Assembly: GCA_026874595.1 (NCBI GenBank)
Contig: CM049311.1
Location: 56,119,953-56,183,952 of the forward strand
DNA: 64,000 nucleotides
Origin: Sipunculus nudus
Lineage: Eukaryota > Annelida > Sipuncula > Golfingiida > Sipunculidae
Direction of reading: 5' to 3'
Shown here: positions 1 to 10,537 of the stretch, in pieces
How positions within the stretch are numbered: the first letter of the stretch is position 1
Layout: each line of letters opens with the position of its first letter
Notes under the pieces: generated by a model
The model's input: only the letters and a program-made list of their open reading frames with translations
Database searches by the model: none
What the model was told of the DNA's origin: nothing
Translations under genes and position numbers: made by a program

Positions 1-861
1 CTCTTGAATAGCTCTGCTCAGCTCTGGCATAGCTGTGGTGGAGCTCTGGTAGAGCTTTCGTATAGGCTCCGTTATATAGATCTACGGAATAGCTCTCGGA
101 TGGTGATGATGTCAATGATAAGGTCAGATGTTTCATATGATCTTTACTCGTCTTAAACAACTTAATAACCTATACATAATAATAATAATATAAAAATCGT
201 ATTACCAGATCAATGATACTGTTCCTACGTAATTTTATCGATTCTCGCTGGAGCCATCAATATCCTTTAAAAAACCTTTTCATCGAACTAGATATATCAT
301 GTAAGCTCTAAATATGGTCTTCGCATGTTAAGTAACCGCAAACTATGAGGCGCATATAATCTATATTTTGAATTAGATATCGAACCTGAATTATCCTTGG
401 TACATTATCAACTGCTGTTAACCTTTACACACAAGCTTTTTCTCCACATAATGACCGTGTAACACCCGTCCTGGGAACCCTAAATGTATCGTAACCGGGG
501 GACGGTAGCAGGAAAAAGTGGCGTTCAGGTGACTTTATGACGACCGACGACTAGGTAAAAAATGAACCTGAGCTCTCATTTGAGGCAAAAACTTAATATA
601 ATTACTCTACAGCGTACTAACTTGTCTGGGACCTTGCGGTTATTTCACTTCATCTGACATTTTAACATCACGTGTTTATTCCTTCTGTTTCAACTTTACC
701 ACAGATATAGGAGGTTTACTATATATATTTTTTTTTATGTTTTCAGGTCATCTTTTATTCATAAGAAAATTTTTAAACATAAGGGATTGAATTCAGGTTT
801 TTACTGTATATAAGGTCAGTATGTCTGCAAAAAAAAAATTGGATTTTCTGTCTGTCTTATA

Positions 862-1025
862 CAGTAAAACCATGCCAAACGACCACCTCGATTTTAGCGA
901 CTACCTCAAAATAACGACATTTTTTTCTTTATATCCAACCTCGTTTATACTATGTGCTCGAAAATGAGACAACTTTTTGGAGGTCCCCTTGGTGGTCGTA
1001 ATTTCGATTAAATTTTTTGAGTGAA
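862..1025 (+). mobile_element. Short element with a pogo/Tigger-like end
   Basis: TACAGTAAAACCATGCC at 860-876 resembles the CAGTAAAACC-type termini of pogo/Tigger elements preceded by TA. The stretch then shows the CGACCACCTC and GGTGGTCGTAATTTCG subterminal motifs shared with the larger element at 1,679-2,764. It is probably a deleted derivative. The copy B equivalent begins near 35,977. Confidence 0.5.
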
Positions 1026-1678
1026 TCGATAGAAAATCAGCTCCAGGCCAAACCTAAAATACAATATATTCTACTGAATCAATTTTTTCCTCCAGAAACT
1101 ATTTTATTGAATGAGCACAAATTCATCAGTAAGGTTATTATTTGCTCTACTCTCGTACCTTAAATATCACAGTTATAGAAAATGGATTAATTTTTGTGCT
1201 GCTTACAAACATTTTTCGAAAGTTTAAGTACAGTTTTGAGGTCTTCCTGAAAGCTTGTAACTTCCTGTTTTTTTTGTATCGTGCGATGATATTTTTAAAG
1301 AAAACTAAAAGAGGAAAGCGCAGACTAGCACAATAACTTCTCTCGCATAGTTAGTTGGGTATTTTTTAGTTTTTGTTTGCTCTGGCTTAGTAAATAAAGC
1401 CACCCACCTAAAAAAAGACAGGATGCCTTCCATAGATATATGTTTAAATCCCAGCAAATCTAAGACCCATGAAAGCCATGATAGCCAAGAAAAACAAAGT
1501 ATCTAATGTTTCACGGTTAAACATCTAATTTGTTGGATCATAGGTTGGCTCTGCTCGCTAGAACAACGACGGCACCCAATCGTCGGCCATTATGAATAAT
1601 CTCTGAAATGTTCCGGATCCTTTTTATTAATACACATAGTAAGGTGATAATAATATCTCCAAAATTGTTAAGATAATA

Positions 1679-2764
1679 CAGTAGAACCCCACAATTATGA
1701 CCACCCTGGGGACTGAGCAAAGTGGTCGTAATTTCGGGGTGGTCGTATTTAACACGCCAATGTTTTATGTGTATCAGTGTGTATCTATTGCATATCTTTA
1801 ATGTGGATTATGACATAATAATTTACTTAGTGGAGGACCCTTATTACGACCAAAATTGTTTTATATATTTATTCATGATAAAAATTAATATACATATATA
1901 CATACGTAGTGACTGATGATTAACACATAAATACACTAGAGGCAATACGAAGACTAATACATGGCTGTTATGTATTTAGCCTTCCGCTTGAGTATATATT
2001 GCATGTACTTGAGTTTTACTGACGCTTAACTGCTGAGCAAATTTAAAGTCATTGAAACCAAAACGGAACCAACGGAAAACGGAAATAAGCCGACAGCGAT
2101 CTTTCTGATAAGGCAAGAAAATGTGTGGGATTATCGCCCATGCAAGCTTTTTTTTATACATTTTACTGATTGCTCAACACAGTGTAAGGTAGGTATGAGC
2201 ACATTTAGGATTAACTAGGTCGTTAATTTGACCAATGAGAATCTAACAATATGTGATGAGTATAGAAATATTAAGCTCTCACCCCCGCACTTAGGGTAGC
2301 TGTAATACAGGTGACCACTGAGGGCATCGCTAGCTCAAGTCCCCAGGGCTGATAATATAGCCAGGCAGACCGGCTCATTGAGTAATCAGGATGATGGTTA
2401 CCCTCTTTGATGTATAAATTACGCCTCAACGAGTCTTGGCGCGGACACCGAGTCAGGAAAATATGGGACCAGATTAACACTCGGGTTGGGAAACCTTGTT
2501 ACCTTCTTTGATCTTTCGGTTAGGCGCCCGTGACAAGGCGCAGCCATTGACTGGTTACATATATTGTTTCAGTACTTCTCTGCGGTGGTCGCATTAGCGG
2601 GGTCGCATTAGCGCTCGGGCCAGGAAATGTGGTCGTATTTCTGAATTCAGGGGTGGTCGTAAGTTTGAGTTATAAATAAGCCAAAAAAAATCGGGACCAT
2701 CAAAGTGGTCGTAATTGTGGGGTGGTCGCAATTGTGGGGTGGTCGCAAGGCGGGGTTCCTCTTG
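1679..2764. mobile_element. Decayed pogo/Tigger-like DNA transposon
   Basis: The left end TA-CAGTAGAACCCC (from 1,677) and the right end CGGGGTTCCTCTTG (2,751-2,764) form imperfect terminal inverted repeats. Both ends carry subterminal copies of GTGGTCGTAATTNTGGGG in opposite orientation. Inside, the minus strand at 1,976-2,161 can encode FAQQLSVSKTQVHAIY, which resembles the helix-turn-helix of CENP-B/pogo-type transposases (pattern A..F.V.KTQV). No catalytic DDE domain remains, so it is a non-autonomous remnant. About 1.09 kb. Confidence 0.6.
1976..2161 (-). pseudogene. Helix-turn-helix remnant of a pogo-like transposase
   Basis: A 61-codon minus-strand frame ends in GFNDFKFAQQLSVSKTQV followed by HAIYTQAEG and a stop. 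The FAQQLSVSKTQV core matches the second and third helices of the CENP-B N-terminal type of HTH in pogo/Tigger transposases. The sequence before it (RCRLISVFRW) does not look like the usual first helix. Identification rests on a short motif and on its position between the element's inverted ends. An identical frame lies at 37,095-37,280. Confidence 0.4.
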
Positions 2765-3510
2765 GCAAGGTATCAAAATATCCCTGAAGCAGCCCATAGT
2801 CTATTCCTGAATGCTCCAAATTAAGGCTGTCCGTTAATTGAGGATGGTCCGTGCAAATTTCCAGTGTGAGTGTATGTTTTGGAGTAGTCAGGTTAGCGAT
2901 ATAAATGCGTGAAGCATAAGCATGTATCTCGACATATATATAGGTGGTATTGATCAGCTGGTCTCTTACAGTTATATCTGGGCGGCGTCCTGGTAGCATC
3001 TACGAAAAGATGTTTATAATGACTCCTGAATAACATTGCTTTTATATCTTTGTAGGTGAATAAATCAAACACAGACAGGCGGCAGGAGATACGAAGCCGA
3101 CGGGTCCCTGTTGAACACATACATGTACCTTGTCGCTGAACCTCAAGTTAAATCTGAAATGGCACAAACAGCAGAGAGGATTGATCGAATCCGCAAAATG
3201 ACAGATCATCTTTTACCGAAGTGACAACAATCGACGCAAGATCAAAATGACGAACTATCTTGCAGACTGTACGTGTCCCAGGAGCTTAGTGAATCGTCAC
3301 TGCTCTCAACCCTGTGCCAAGTATCAGCTTCCCCAGCTGTCACCTGCGCCATCAACCTCGCGCCTCTGCATCCTGGGATCTGACTCTGGTTTGTTCTGCT
3401 CGCGTTTCTCAGCCGTATCGTGTCACTCACCGAGCCAAGAACCGTGATTTCTCACGCCGGGACACATCGCAGCTGTTTATGACATGAACAAAGACTTAAA
3501 CTGCTGGAAA

Positions 3511-3695
3511 CTTCTGGCTTCTGCGTCTCATCGGGTAGTGAACATGACTCAAAGCCGGGATATCGTGAGTTCGAATCTCAGCAGTTACGGTGAGTTTTCT
3601 TACAGTCGGCTTCTACCCAGGGTGAGCGCTCTGCAGGCTTAATGGGAAGGTCGAGCCCATCGGCCGTGTTTCGAGGTAATCTGGTTATTCACAAC
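3511..3695 (+). mobile_element. tRNA-derived SINE fragment, family 1, + strand
   Basis: A degenerate A box (TCATCGGGTAGTG) and a B box (GTGAGTTCGAATCTC, 3,565-3,579) form a tRNA-like head. A body follows with CTACCCAGGGTGAGCGCTCT and AGGAAGGTCGAGCCC-like blocks. The same body occurs in inverse orientation at 9,421-9,480, which defines a family. No poly-A or microsatellite tail is obvious. The copy B counterpart lies near 38,630-38,814. Confidence 0.7.
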
Positions 3696-4157
3696 ACAAG
3701 CGTGTGACACAATCATGTTGTGCACATGAATAACTCCTGCTGTCAGTGACGGATTTAAGCATGTTTGACCTGATATTTGACCCTGTGAATGACCTTCTTG
3801 CCTGGTCAGTAAATGTGAACAACACTCTCGATCCCTTGGTACTCATTTCTTTTTTTCAGCATACGATAATGGTTAATCCCTCAATTCATCCAGGTTATAT
3901 TTTTGGAAAATTTGAAATAACCAGGAAAAGTGTCGCTGAACCATCGCCTTGCATTTGCATCTTCAAAATAAGGAAACAGTTGTATCACTATCCCAGGAAG
4001 CACGTGCATAAGTTTTTCTTTACATTTACAACCCCGCGTCATGGATGAACTATATGTTCTACGGACAAGTACCTTCTGTTGGTTATATTTTGCATGGATG
4101 TTGTCGACGCATACTCTACATTTGCTCCATTTACTTACTTTTGATAAGTTACATTCT

Positions 4158-4229
4158 CGGCGTGCGTATGAATGTGGGCAGGTGGATTATCTTCGGCGTG
4201 CGTATGAATGTGGGCAGGTGGGTTATCCT
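4158..4229 (+). repeat. Two tandem 36-bp units
   Basis: Units start at 4,158 and 4,194 with CGGCGTGCGTATGAATGTGG and differ at a few bases near their ends. The same pair stands in copy B at 39,277-39,348. Because 36 is a multiple of three, the overlapping frames carry a repeated RRAYECGQV motif, but I see no other sign of coding. Confidence 0.8.
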
Positions 4230-4915
4230 TGACATTCATAGATAGACCGTTTGTGTAAACAATGTGACACAATGTCAACAAGGACATTACCCGGCCAAAA
4301 AAGGGATCCGCCACGCAGGCATTCCATCAAGATTTCATTAATTGAACTCTGTTTCCTTACTTATAGCTGCTTTCCATTTTAAATACATAATTTATTGTCC
4401 CTACAAAACACATTATTCCTGATTTTGAGGAGTTTCACACCTTTAATACATGATTAAATCCTTACAAAACACATGATTTATTTCTCGATTAATCTACCGT
4501 CTACCTACTGACCATAGGTGTAAATTGAAGTGTCATATCACCGAACATGTACTCTCAGGAGGATGGGTATGCCAACGCAGATCCATGATTTAGGAAATAG
4601 TCCACGGGATACATCGATTTAATTGCAAAATTTTATCGTTAATCTTAGGTTTATTTTCCGTTGAAGTATACTTTGGGACATTAGAAAATGGCAGTCTTAA
4701 GTTGCACAGACGGTAGTTCTGCCCTGCAGCCCCCTAAAAAAGCCAACCCCTTCCCCTATATCGGTGATTTGCCGCAATCATGCTATGCAACCTTCGGATC
4801 ACAATATTTCTGGAATGCCTTGGCAAATTTGGACGATCTTGGTATCTAGTTGTATGTTGTCAAGCATGGCCGTCATGTTAAGCATGATTTCATGGCCATC
4901 TGAGGTCAAAATCAA

Positions 4916-4940
4916 GGCCAAAGGTCAAGGTCACGGTCAC
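4916..4940 (+). promoter_or_regulatory. Clustered AGGTCA half-sites within a repeat arm
   Basis: CCAAAGGTCAAGGTCACGGT contains adjacent AGGTCA, AGGTCA and CGGTCA hexamers. TCAAGGTCA is the extended half-site recognised by monomeric nuclear receptors of the ERR/FTZ-F1 type. The same cluster recurs inverted in the other arm (about 8,386-8,415) and in copy B, so it belongs to the repeat. Function as a regulatory site is only a possibility. Confidence 0.3.
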
Positions 4941-5546
4941 TTCAAGGCCTTAAAAGCAGATGATATCCTGTTTTTGCACGAAATCTTTATATATATATAT
5001 ATTTTTTTGACACAATATCATAGTTTCAGTGGGAGATTGATTGAATGATTTTAGATAGAGTACGTAGTTCTCCAAGCCAAGTAACTTGGTTTAAGGTCAT
5101 GGTCATCAGGTATACGAAACAACTTCTAAGGTCAGCTTGATCCGTTGTGTGGTAATATAGACGAGATTGACTATAATGATTAATCAAGAAATGATTCTCT
5201 TATTCACTAGCGGAACGTACATACACTTTAATATTTGAAACAAGTTTCAAAATATAAAATTAATTCTTCTTAATACCTTTTGTAGGTACAACAACCAACT
5301 GGTTTAGACAAAGGAACCATGGTTATGAAAGATTTTGATGAAATCCTGCTATATAGCAAAGGTGACTTATGTCAATTTAAATAATTTACATTTGGAAATG
5401 GAAATGGAGTGACTCAGCCTGATGCTACAAGTATACACCATTTTGTCAGTTTTATCATGTAAATTGTATCTCATGAGTATTTATTCAGTTTCAGTCAAAC
5501 AAAATTGTTGAGAATCTAAGACATACAAATTTCACAAATTTAAAGA

Positions 5547-5975
5547 GGGTCCCATTCACCTATTAAGCATGTCGTATTAACACGAAAGATAGCTTCTTCC
5601 CTTAAAATTAATTTGTACCTCCCGAAATATTTCCCTGAAATTGTTTGCCTTCTCCTGTAAACAATTATTAATAACAGTGGACCGGGCGCTATCTCAAGTG
5701 CCAACATAACACATCGTTCGGAACTCAACCACAACACCTGTCAATAATGCGGTGCCCTGACTGACTTGTCCCCGAAAATGTAATTCATTTTCCCGCCGGC
5801 TGAAACATTGCGTGTTGAGGCTCACAATCGGACCTCCGGTTACGCGGCCTTGTTATGGTAAACAGACACAGGTGGACTGTGTTCACTAACACGCACAGCC
5901 ATTGAAAGGTGCCGAACAGCCTTGTGTGGAGTGCTAGGATGATTTTGCTGGGAAACATTTGCATAAAGCAGTTGA
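5547..5975 (+). repeat. Dispersed repeat family C, member 1
   Basis: About 430 bases here match 20,953-21,386 in inverse orientation, at roughly 70-80 % by eye. Shared landmarks include CCCATTCACCTATTAAGCAT, GGCCTTGTTATGGTAAACAG, GTGGACTGTGTTCACTAACA and GATTTTGCTGGGAAACAT. No coding frame is conserved between the two. It lies inside the centre of the large inverted repeat. Copy B carries it at about 40,662-41,090. Confidence 0.7.
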
Positions 5976-7213
5976 GTGTTTGAGAGAATACACATCATAT
6001 TGCTCTGATAATGTCGCTTTAAATAAGTTTAATACGTAACTGGATATACGGCTTGAATTTATGTTTAACATATGAAAATTTATGTTCTACACACTGGACA
6101 TAGCAAGAGTCTTTGGAAAATTATTAACATTGTAGATATAATGAGAAATTGTCTAAGCTCTGATTTGTTTAATCGCATTTGAATAATTTTATTTTTAATG
6201 CATATATGGACAAAATGAACAGTAATCTCAGCTGAGAAGTTATACACATGTAAAATTACCTCAAGGATTAGAACACCCAATAATTTATACAAGAAGCAAA
6301 CTTGAGATGAGGAAATAAAGGGATCTTTAATAAAAATTTTGATTATTTACATAGTATCATGTGACATCTGTTATAGCCATTACTCTTGATATCATAAGTC
6401 AAACATAATGACATCTGTAATGAGTATAGATCTGGGTATTTTTTAAATTTTTTACATATTTTATTTTTTTTCTAAATTTTGCAAATAGTATAAATTAATA
6501 AACAGAAACACTTAAAAAATACCTGAATTTTAGATTAATTTTTATATAATCAACTGCAGCCTTGTCTATCATTGATTTGCTTCATATAATCCCTAAAAGT
6601 ATAAATCAATTTTATTCTTTTTTTTCATTATTAAGTTTGAAATGAAAAATACCCAAAGGTGACTACATGGTGTCCTATGGAATGCACTTAGGGCCATTCA
6701 TACAAGATCCATATAACATCAGTAATTGCAAGATAATTCCCTGTCACTCATTAACTATTAATTCCCTTTTCCATAAATATTGTTTAAGTTATTATTATAA
6801 ACCAATAAATAATCATAATTGTTTATCGATAATTAAACAAAACAACTACTAGAGGAGGGGGATTGGGCACCTAGGGCCAAATGTGGCCTGCCAAGAGCGA
6901 GCTAGCTGCCCAGCTTTCCCCGCTTGAAGCGTGAATAATTAACCTGAAAGGTCAACATGGGTGACATGCAGGCGACTGAAAAGGGCTGGTGAAAAAATAT
7001 TCAAAAGTTTTTACTGTTCTGATGGAAATCCTCATCTTATAAACATCCACAATTTAGTAGCAATTCATCACTTTGTGGACATAATTAAATGTTCACTTTA
7101 ATCATTTTAACAACTTGTGATACAAATCATAATCCAAAATGTAGCAAAAGTCCTGAACAAGAATGAATAAAATATAGAAAATTACAATATTCATCCAGTT
7201 GACACATCATCCT

Positions 7214-7229
7214 GGGGGGGGGGGGGGGG
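7214..7229 (+). repeat. Poly-G tract, length-variable between copies
   Basis: A run of about 16 G is embedded in otherwise unremarkable sequence. The copy B equivalent (near 42,334-42,351) is one or two bases longer. Similar G or C runs stand near 8,791, 9,961, 18,716, 22,039, 26,046, 26,326, 43,914, 45,101, 48,862, 50,333, 52,143 and 60,698. Confidence 0.8.
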
Positions 7230-7605
7230 ATGTAGGGCAGACTGGAAGCCCATCCAAGCTGAGCTAGGGCAGATGCCTGGATCGGGTTAAATAATACAGG
7301 GCTGTATAAATCAATGTTCTGGGTGAGGTTGATATAAAAACAGTTGACATGGTCCGTGTAAATTGAAAAAAAATATACTTTTCTTGATCAATTTTTTAAA
7401 ATTGTAATCAATTCCTTTGATATTTCAGATATTACAAGATTCAATCATCATGTGTATATGATGTGAAAATGAATTCAACAGTGGTAAAAGGAAAAAAATG
7501 TGCCGTGGTCGAAATTGGGCAAAATTTAAGATAATAAATTAAAATTGATGCTAATATCCTAAAAAAATTCAAAATGTTGATCTAATTTCTAGTATACAAT
7601 TAAAA

Positions 7606-8015
7606 CTAAGTTGAATATTGATATGTGCATGATATAAGCTCATTAGCTTGAATAATAATCACGTTAAGTGAGTTTATATATTCCATGATTTGAAGACTGC
7701 TTCCATTGTCACTCTTACTGTCTTCTTCATAACAAACAATATCGCTCATGTCATCATCCTCTGTCTCATTTTCCTCATGAAACAGGTTATCCGGAACTCG
7801 CTCTCCATCAAACAATTTAGGAATGAAATTTCCTCCTTCATGCAACCATGTTTCAGGGGTCCCATTCCTTTATATGAAATGAGCTTAAACAGAGTTTGCT
7901 TTGCTTTTCTCTGCGGAATCTTTTTGGGAAGTGGTGTGTGCCAAACACGCTTCTTATCTTGGCATTTACTCCTGATCCTAAAAAGGGCGCAAAAGTACTT
8001 GTTCATTGTCTTCAA
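7606..8015 (-). pseudogene. Decayed unassigned ORF in the centre of the inverted repeat
   Basis: Two overlapping minus-strand frames look coding-like. One has PLPKKIPQRKAKQTLFKLIS followed by YKGMGP; the other has TPETWLHEGGNFIPKLFDGE and then an acidic stretch rich in D and E. A single frame change near 7,860 would join them, so this looks like a frame-broken remnant of one protein. The same two frames are open in copy B (42,730-43,139). I do not recognise the family; a transposon-encoded or retrocopied host protein are both possible. Confidence 0.35.
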
Positions 8016-9089
8016 AACTGAAGCTGGTACTGTTTGGGAAGCCCAAGTATAAGAAGATTTAATTTATATTTGGAAACTGGTTTCGAATATTTAAAGTGTA
8101 TCTATATTCCGCAAGTGAATAAGAGAATCATCTCTTGATTAATCAGATAAGTATACTCAAACTCGTCTGTATTACCATACAACGGATCAACCTAACCCGA
8201 TTTGTTTCGTGTAACTGATGACCTTGATCTTGTTATAAGTTACTATGCTTTGAGAACTATTTTATCGGAATCTTAATTAATCAATCTTCCACTGAATCCA
8301 CTGAAACTGTGAGATTGTGTCAAAATAAAAATATATATATAAAGATTTCGTGCAAGAATAGGATATTTTCTGCTTTTAAGGCCTTGAAGTGACCTTGAAC
8401 TTGACCTTTGGCCTTGATTTTAACCTCAGGTGGCCATGAAATTATGCTTATCATGTCGGCCCTGCTTGAAAACATACAACTAGATACCAAGATTATCCAA
8501 ATCTGCCAAGGCTTTCCAGAAATATTGTGATCTGAAGGTTGCATGGCATGATTGTGGCAAATCACTGATATAGGGGTAGGGGTTGGCTTTTTTGGGCTGC
8601 AGGGTAGAACTACCGTCTGTGCAACTTAAGACTGCCATTTTCTAATGTCCCAAAGTATACTTCAACGGAAAATAAACCTAAGATTAACGATAAAATTTTG
8701 CAATTAAATCGATGTATCCCGGGGACTAAGAAGGTCAAACCCAGGAGGACTAGAGACAAAACTGAAAAAAGGTCCTATGTCCGGAAAATGGGGGGGGGGG
8801 GGATTTTCAAGAATTAAAACCTGAGCAAACATTTTATATATACATTATACACCTCGCTCAGTATCATTGTATTTTGCCAGTTTTTAAACCGTTGCTACAG
8901 AGAGGCTTAGGTTTCGGTCAAAGGATATTATTAGTCCTGAAAGAAAAATGTTCAATATGTTTTGACCAATTAAAATCTAGCCATATCAGGGTTTTCTAGG
9001 TGTAAATCTTAGGTAGTCAATTATGAATTAAATTATTAATACGAGCTAAATTTAATCCTATAAATTTAATTTTGTTTTTTAATTATTTC

Positions 9090-9600
9090 AAATGTATTTG
9101 GTAACTTATTCAGCATTTCTGTAGTGAATATATATGGGCTGTATTAACAGTCTTTTTTTAATATTTTTTTTGTGGAGGTAACCTGCTCCATTTTTTAATG
9201 CTAACGTAACTACGTATATGTACATCTGCAGATTTCCTTTTCGGTTACGGACTAAGTCATAGGGCGGTATCACACGCTTCTTCTCATTTTTATCCTGGCG
9301 TTAACCAGGCCCGATGACTACTGCACCTGCGGGCTCTTGGTGCGTAATCGACGTATTGCAGGGTCATACCACTGAAGAACCCCAGAAATGCGCACTCGTC
9401 TGTGAGTGAAACATGGCTGTGGGGTTCGACCTTCCTATCAAGCCTGCACAGCGCTCACCCTGGGTGGGGTCCGACCGTGAAAAACCTCACCGCCTCGGCT
9501 GAGATCGAACTTACGATTTCCCGGCTTTTGGTCCTGTGGTCTAGCTACCCCTGAGCCACAGAAGCCGGTCACTGAATTCTAAGTTACCAAATACAAAACT
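9090..9600. mobile_element. Possible MITE containing the SINE, short inverted ends
   Basis: GTATTTGGTAACTTA near 9,095-9,110 reappears as its complement (AAGTTACCAAATAC) near 9,581-9,595, giving inverted ends about 500 bases apart around the SINE. The ends could belong to a host MITE into which the SINE jumped, or to one composite element. The duplicate lies at about 44,230-44,740. Confidence 0.4.
9270..9572 (-). mobile_element. tRNA-derived SINE, family 1, minus strand
   Basis: Read on the minus strand, it starts near 9,571 with GGCTTCTGTGGCTCAGGGGT (A box TGGCTCAGGGGTAGCTA) and has a B box GTAAGTTCGATCTC at 9,500-9,513. The body follows (CACCCAGGGTGAGCGCTGTG, then AGGAAGGTCGAACCCC). It is the better preserved partner of the copy at 3,511-3,695. 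The duplicate is near 44,410-44,712. A tail boundary near 9,270 is approximate. Confidence 0.75.
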
Positions 9601-10436
9601 AAAAAAATACATACATGATACATTGTGCCACAAGGTGCTATGCTTATATAATGACAAATGTGTACACAGCTTGAATTGTGATTGTACATCACATGTATTT
9701 AAAAGATTAGATAGCGCTCAGAAAACGAAGACCTTCGCCAATAAAATTCTTATTCTCCATTTTTTTATAATTCTTAAAAAAGTGTGTTCTATGATAAATT
9801 ATTGCATATTGATGGGATGTTTGTGAGATTATATTAAGTTTAATATCACTATCATAAAGTGACTGCATAATTCGTGCATCAGTGTTACATCTCGCAATAA
9901 AAGATTATAACTAGACATTTCTTGGCACCGCAGGTGCCATGATATCCAAGGACAATAACAACCCCCCCCCCTCCCCCCCCCCCCCTTCAAGAATAGGCCC
10001 CCATCTTCAGAAGCATACCCTGACACTGGGCAAGCCACCATGGTTTCTTAGATCTATCAACTTGAAAAAACAATATTTTTCACCAAATATTGGAATATTC
10101 AAGGTCAAGGCCACTCTCATAGGAGGGCCATGATCCCAAATTATAATTTATCTCGTTCCATAACCTTTATCTATGTATATGCATAATATGAAAGTAATCT
10201 GTCCATTAGTTTTTTACTCATAATGCTCACAGTACTGTCAAGTGGCAATGATGGGGGTATAAATAGGCGCGAAAACAAGAAAAGGATTACAGATGGCGCC
10301 ACCAGTTTCCGGTACTTGACAACGCTATCCAAGATCTTCGGTCAACTTGATTTTTGGTTAAATCTATGAAGATATCTTTAGTAAAGGTCATGAACCCATT
10401 TTATTTAGGTTTCGGCCTCTCACATATATCTTATTT

Positions 10437-10537
10437 ATATTTATATATATATTATTATATTATTATATTATCATATTATTATATATATATATTATTATAT
10501 ATTATATTTTTATATATATTATAATATATATGAAATA
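10437..10537 (+). repeat. AT-rich TATTA/TATA microsatellite
   Basis: This is a mixed TATTAT and TATA tandem tract. Its copy B partner at about 45,578-45,667 is a few bases shorter, which accounts for part of the offset change between copies. Confidence 0.85.

Larger units (their letters stand above)
4597..8735. repeat. Large inverted repeat: two ~680-bp arms around a 2.8-kb centre
   Basis: The left arm (4,597-5,278) is matched in inverse orientation by the right arm (8,046-8,735). Shared landmarks from outside inwards are CGGGATACATCGATTTAATT, a GGGACATTAGAAAATGGCAG block, CAACCTTCGGATCACAATAT, an AAGGTCAAGGTCAC-type cluster, a TATA run, and CTTCTTAATACC-type inner ends. Arms differ at many positions, so they are old. 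The whole is either a long-TIR DNA element or two members of one family inserted in opposite directions. No transposase frame is evident in the centre. The copy B equivalent is at 39,716-43,859. Confidence 0.75.

Noticed and set aside
3242-3447. Overlapping 62- and 66-codon frames on both strands
   Set aside because: No recognisable motif, no splice signals, and both strands equally open; treated as chance.
4041-4245. Small frames with a repeated RRAYECGQV motif, present in both copies
   Set aside because: They come from two 36-bp tandem units; there are no further coding signs, and conservation between copies only reflects the recent duplication.
4764-5048. 94-codon frame on the left arm, mirrored by a minus-strand frame at 8,320-8,565
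   Set aside because: Similarity is explained by the inverted repeat arms; no domain, and differences between arms do not favour silent changes clearly.
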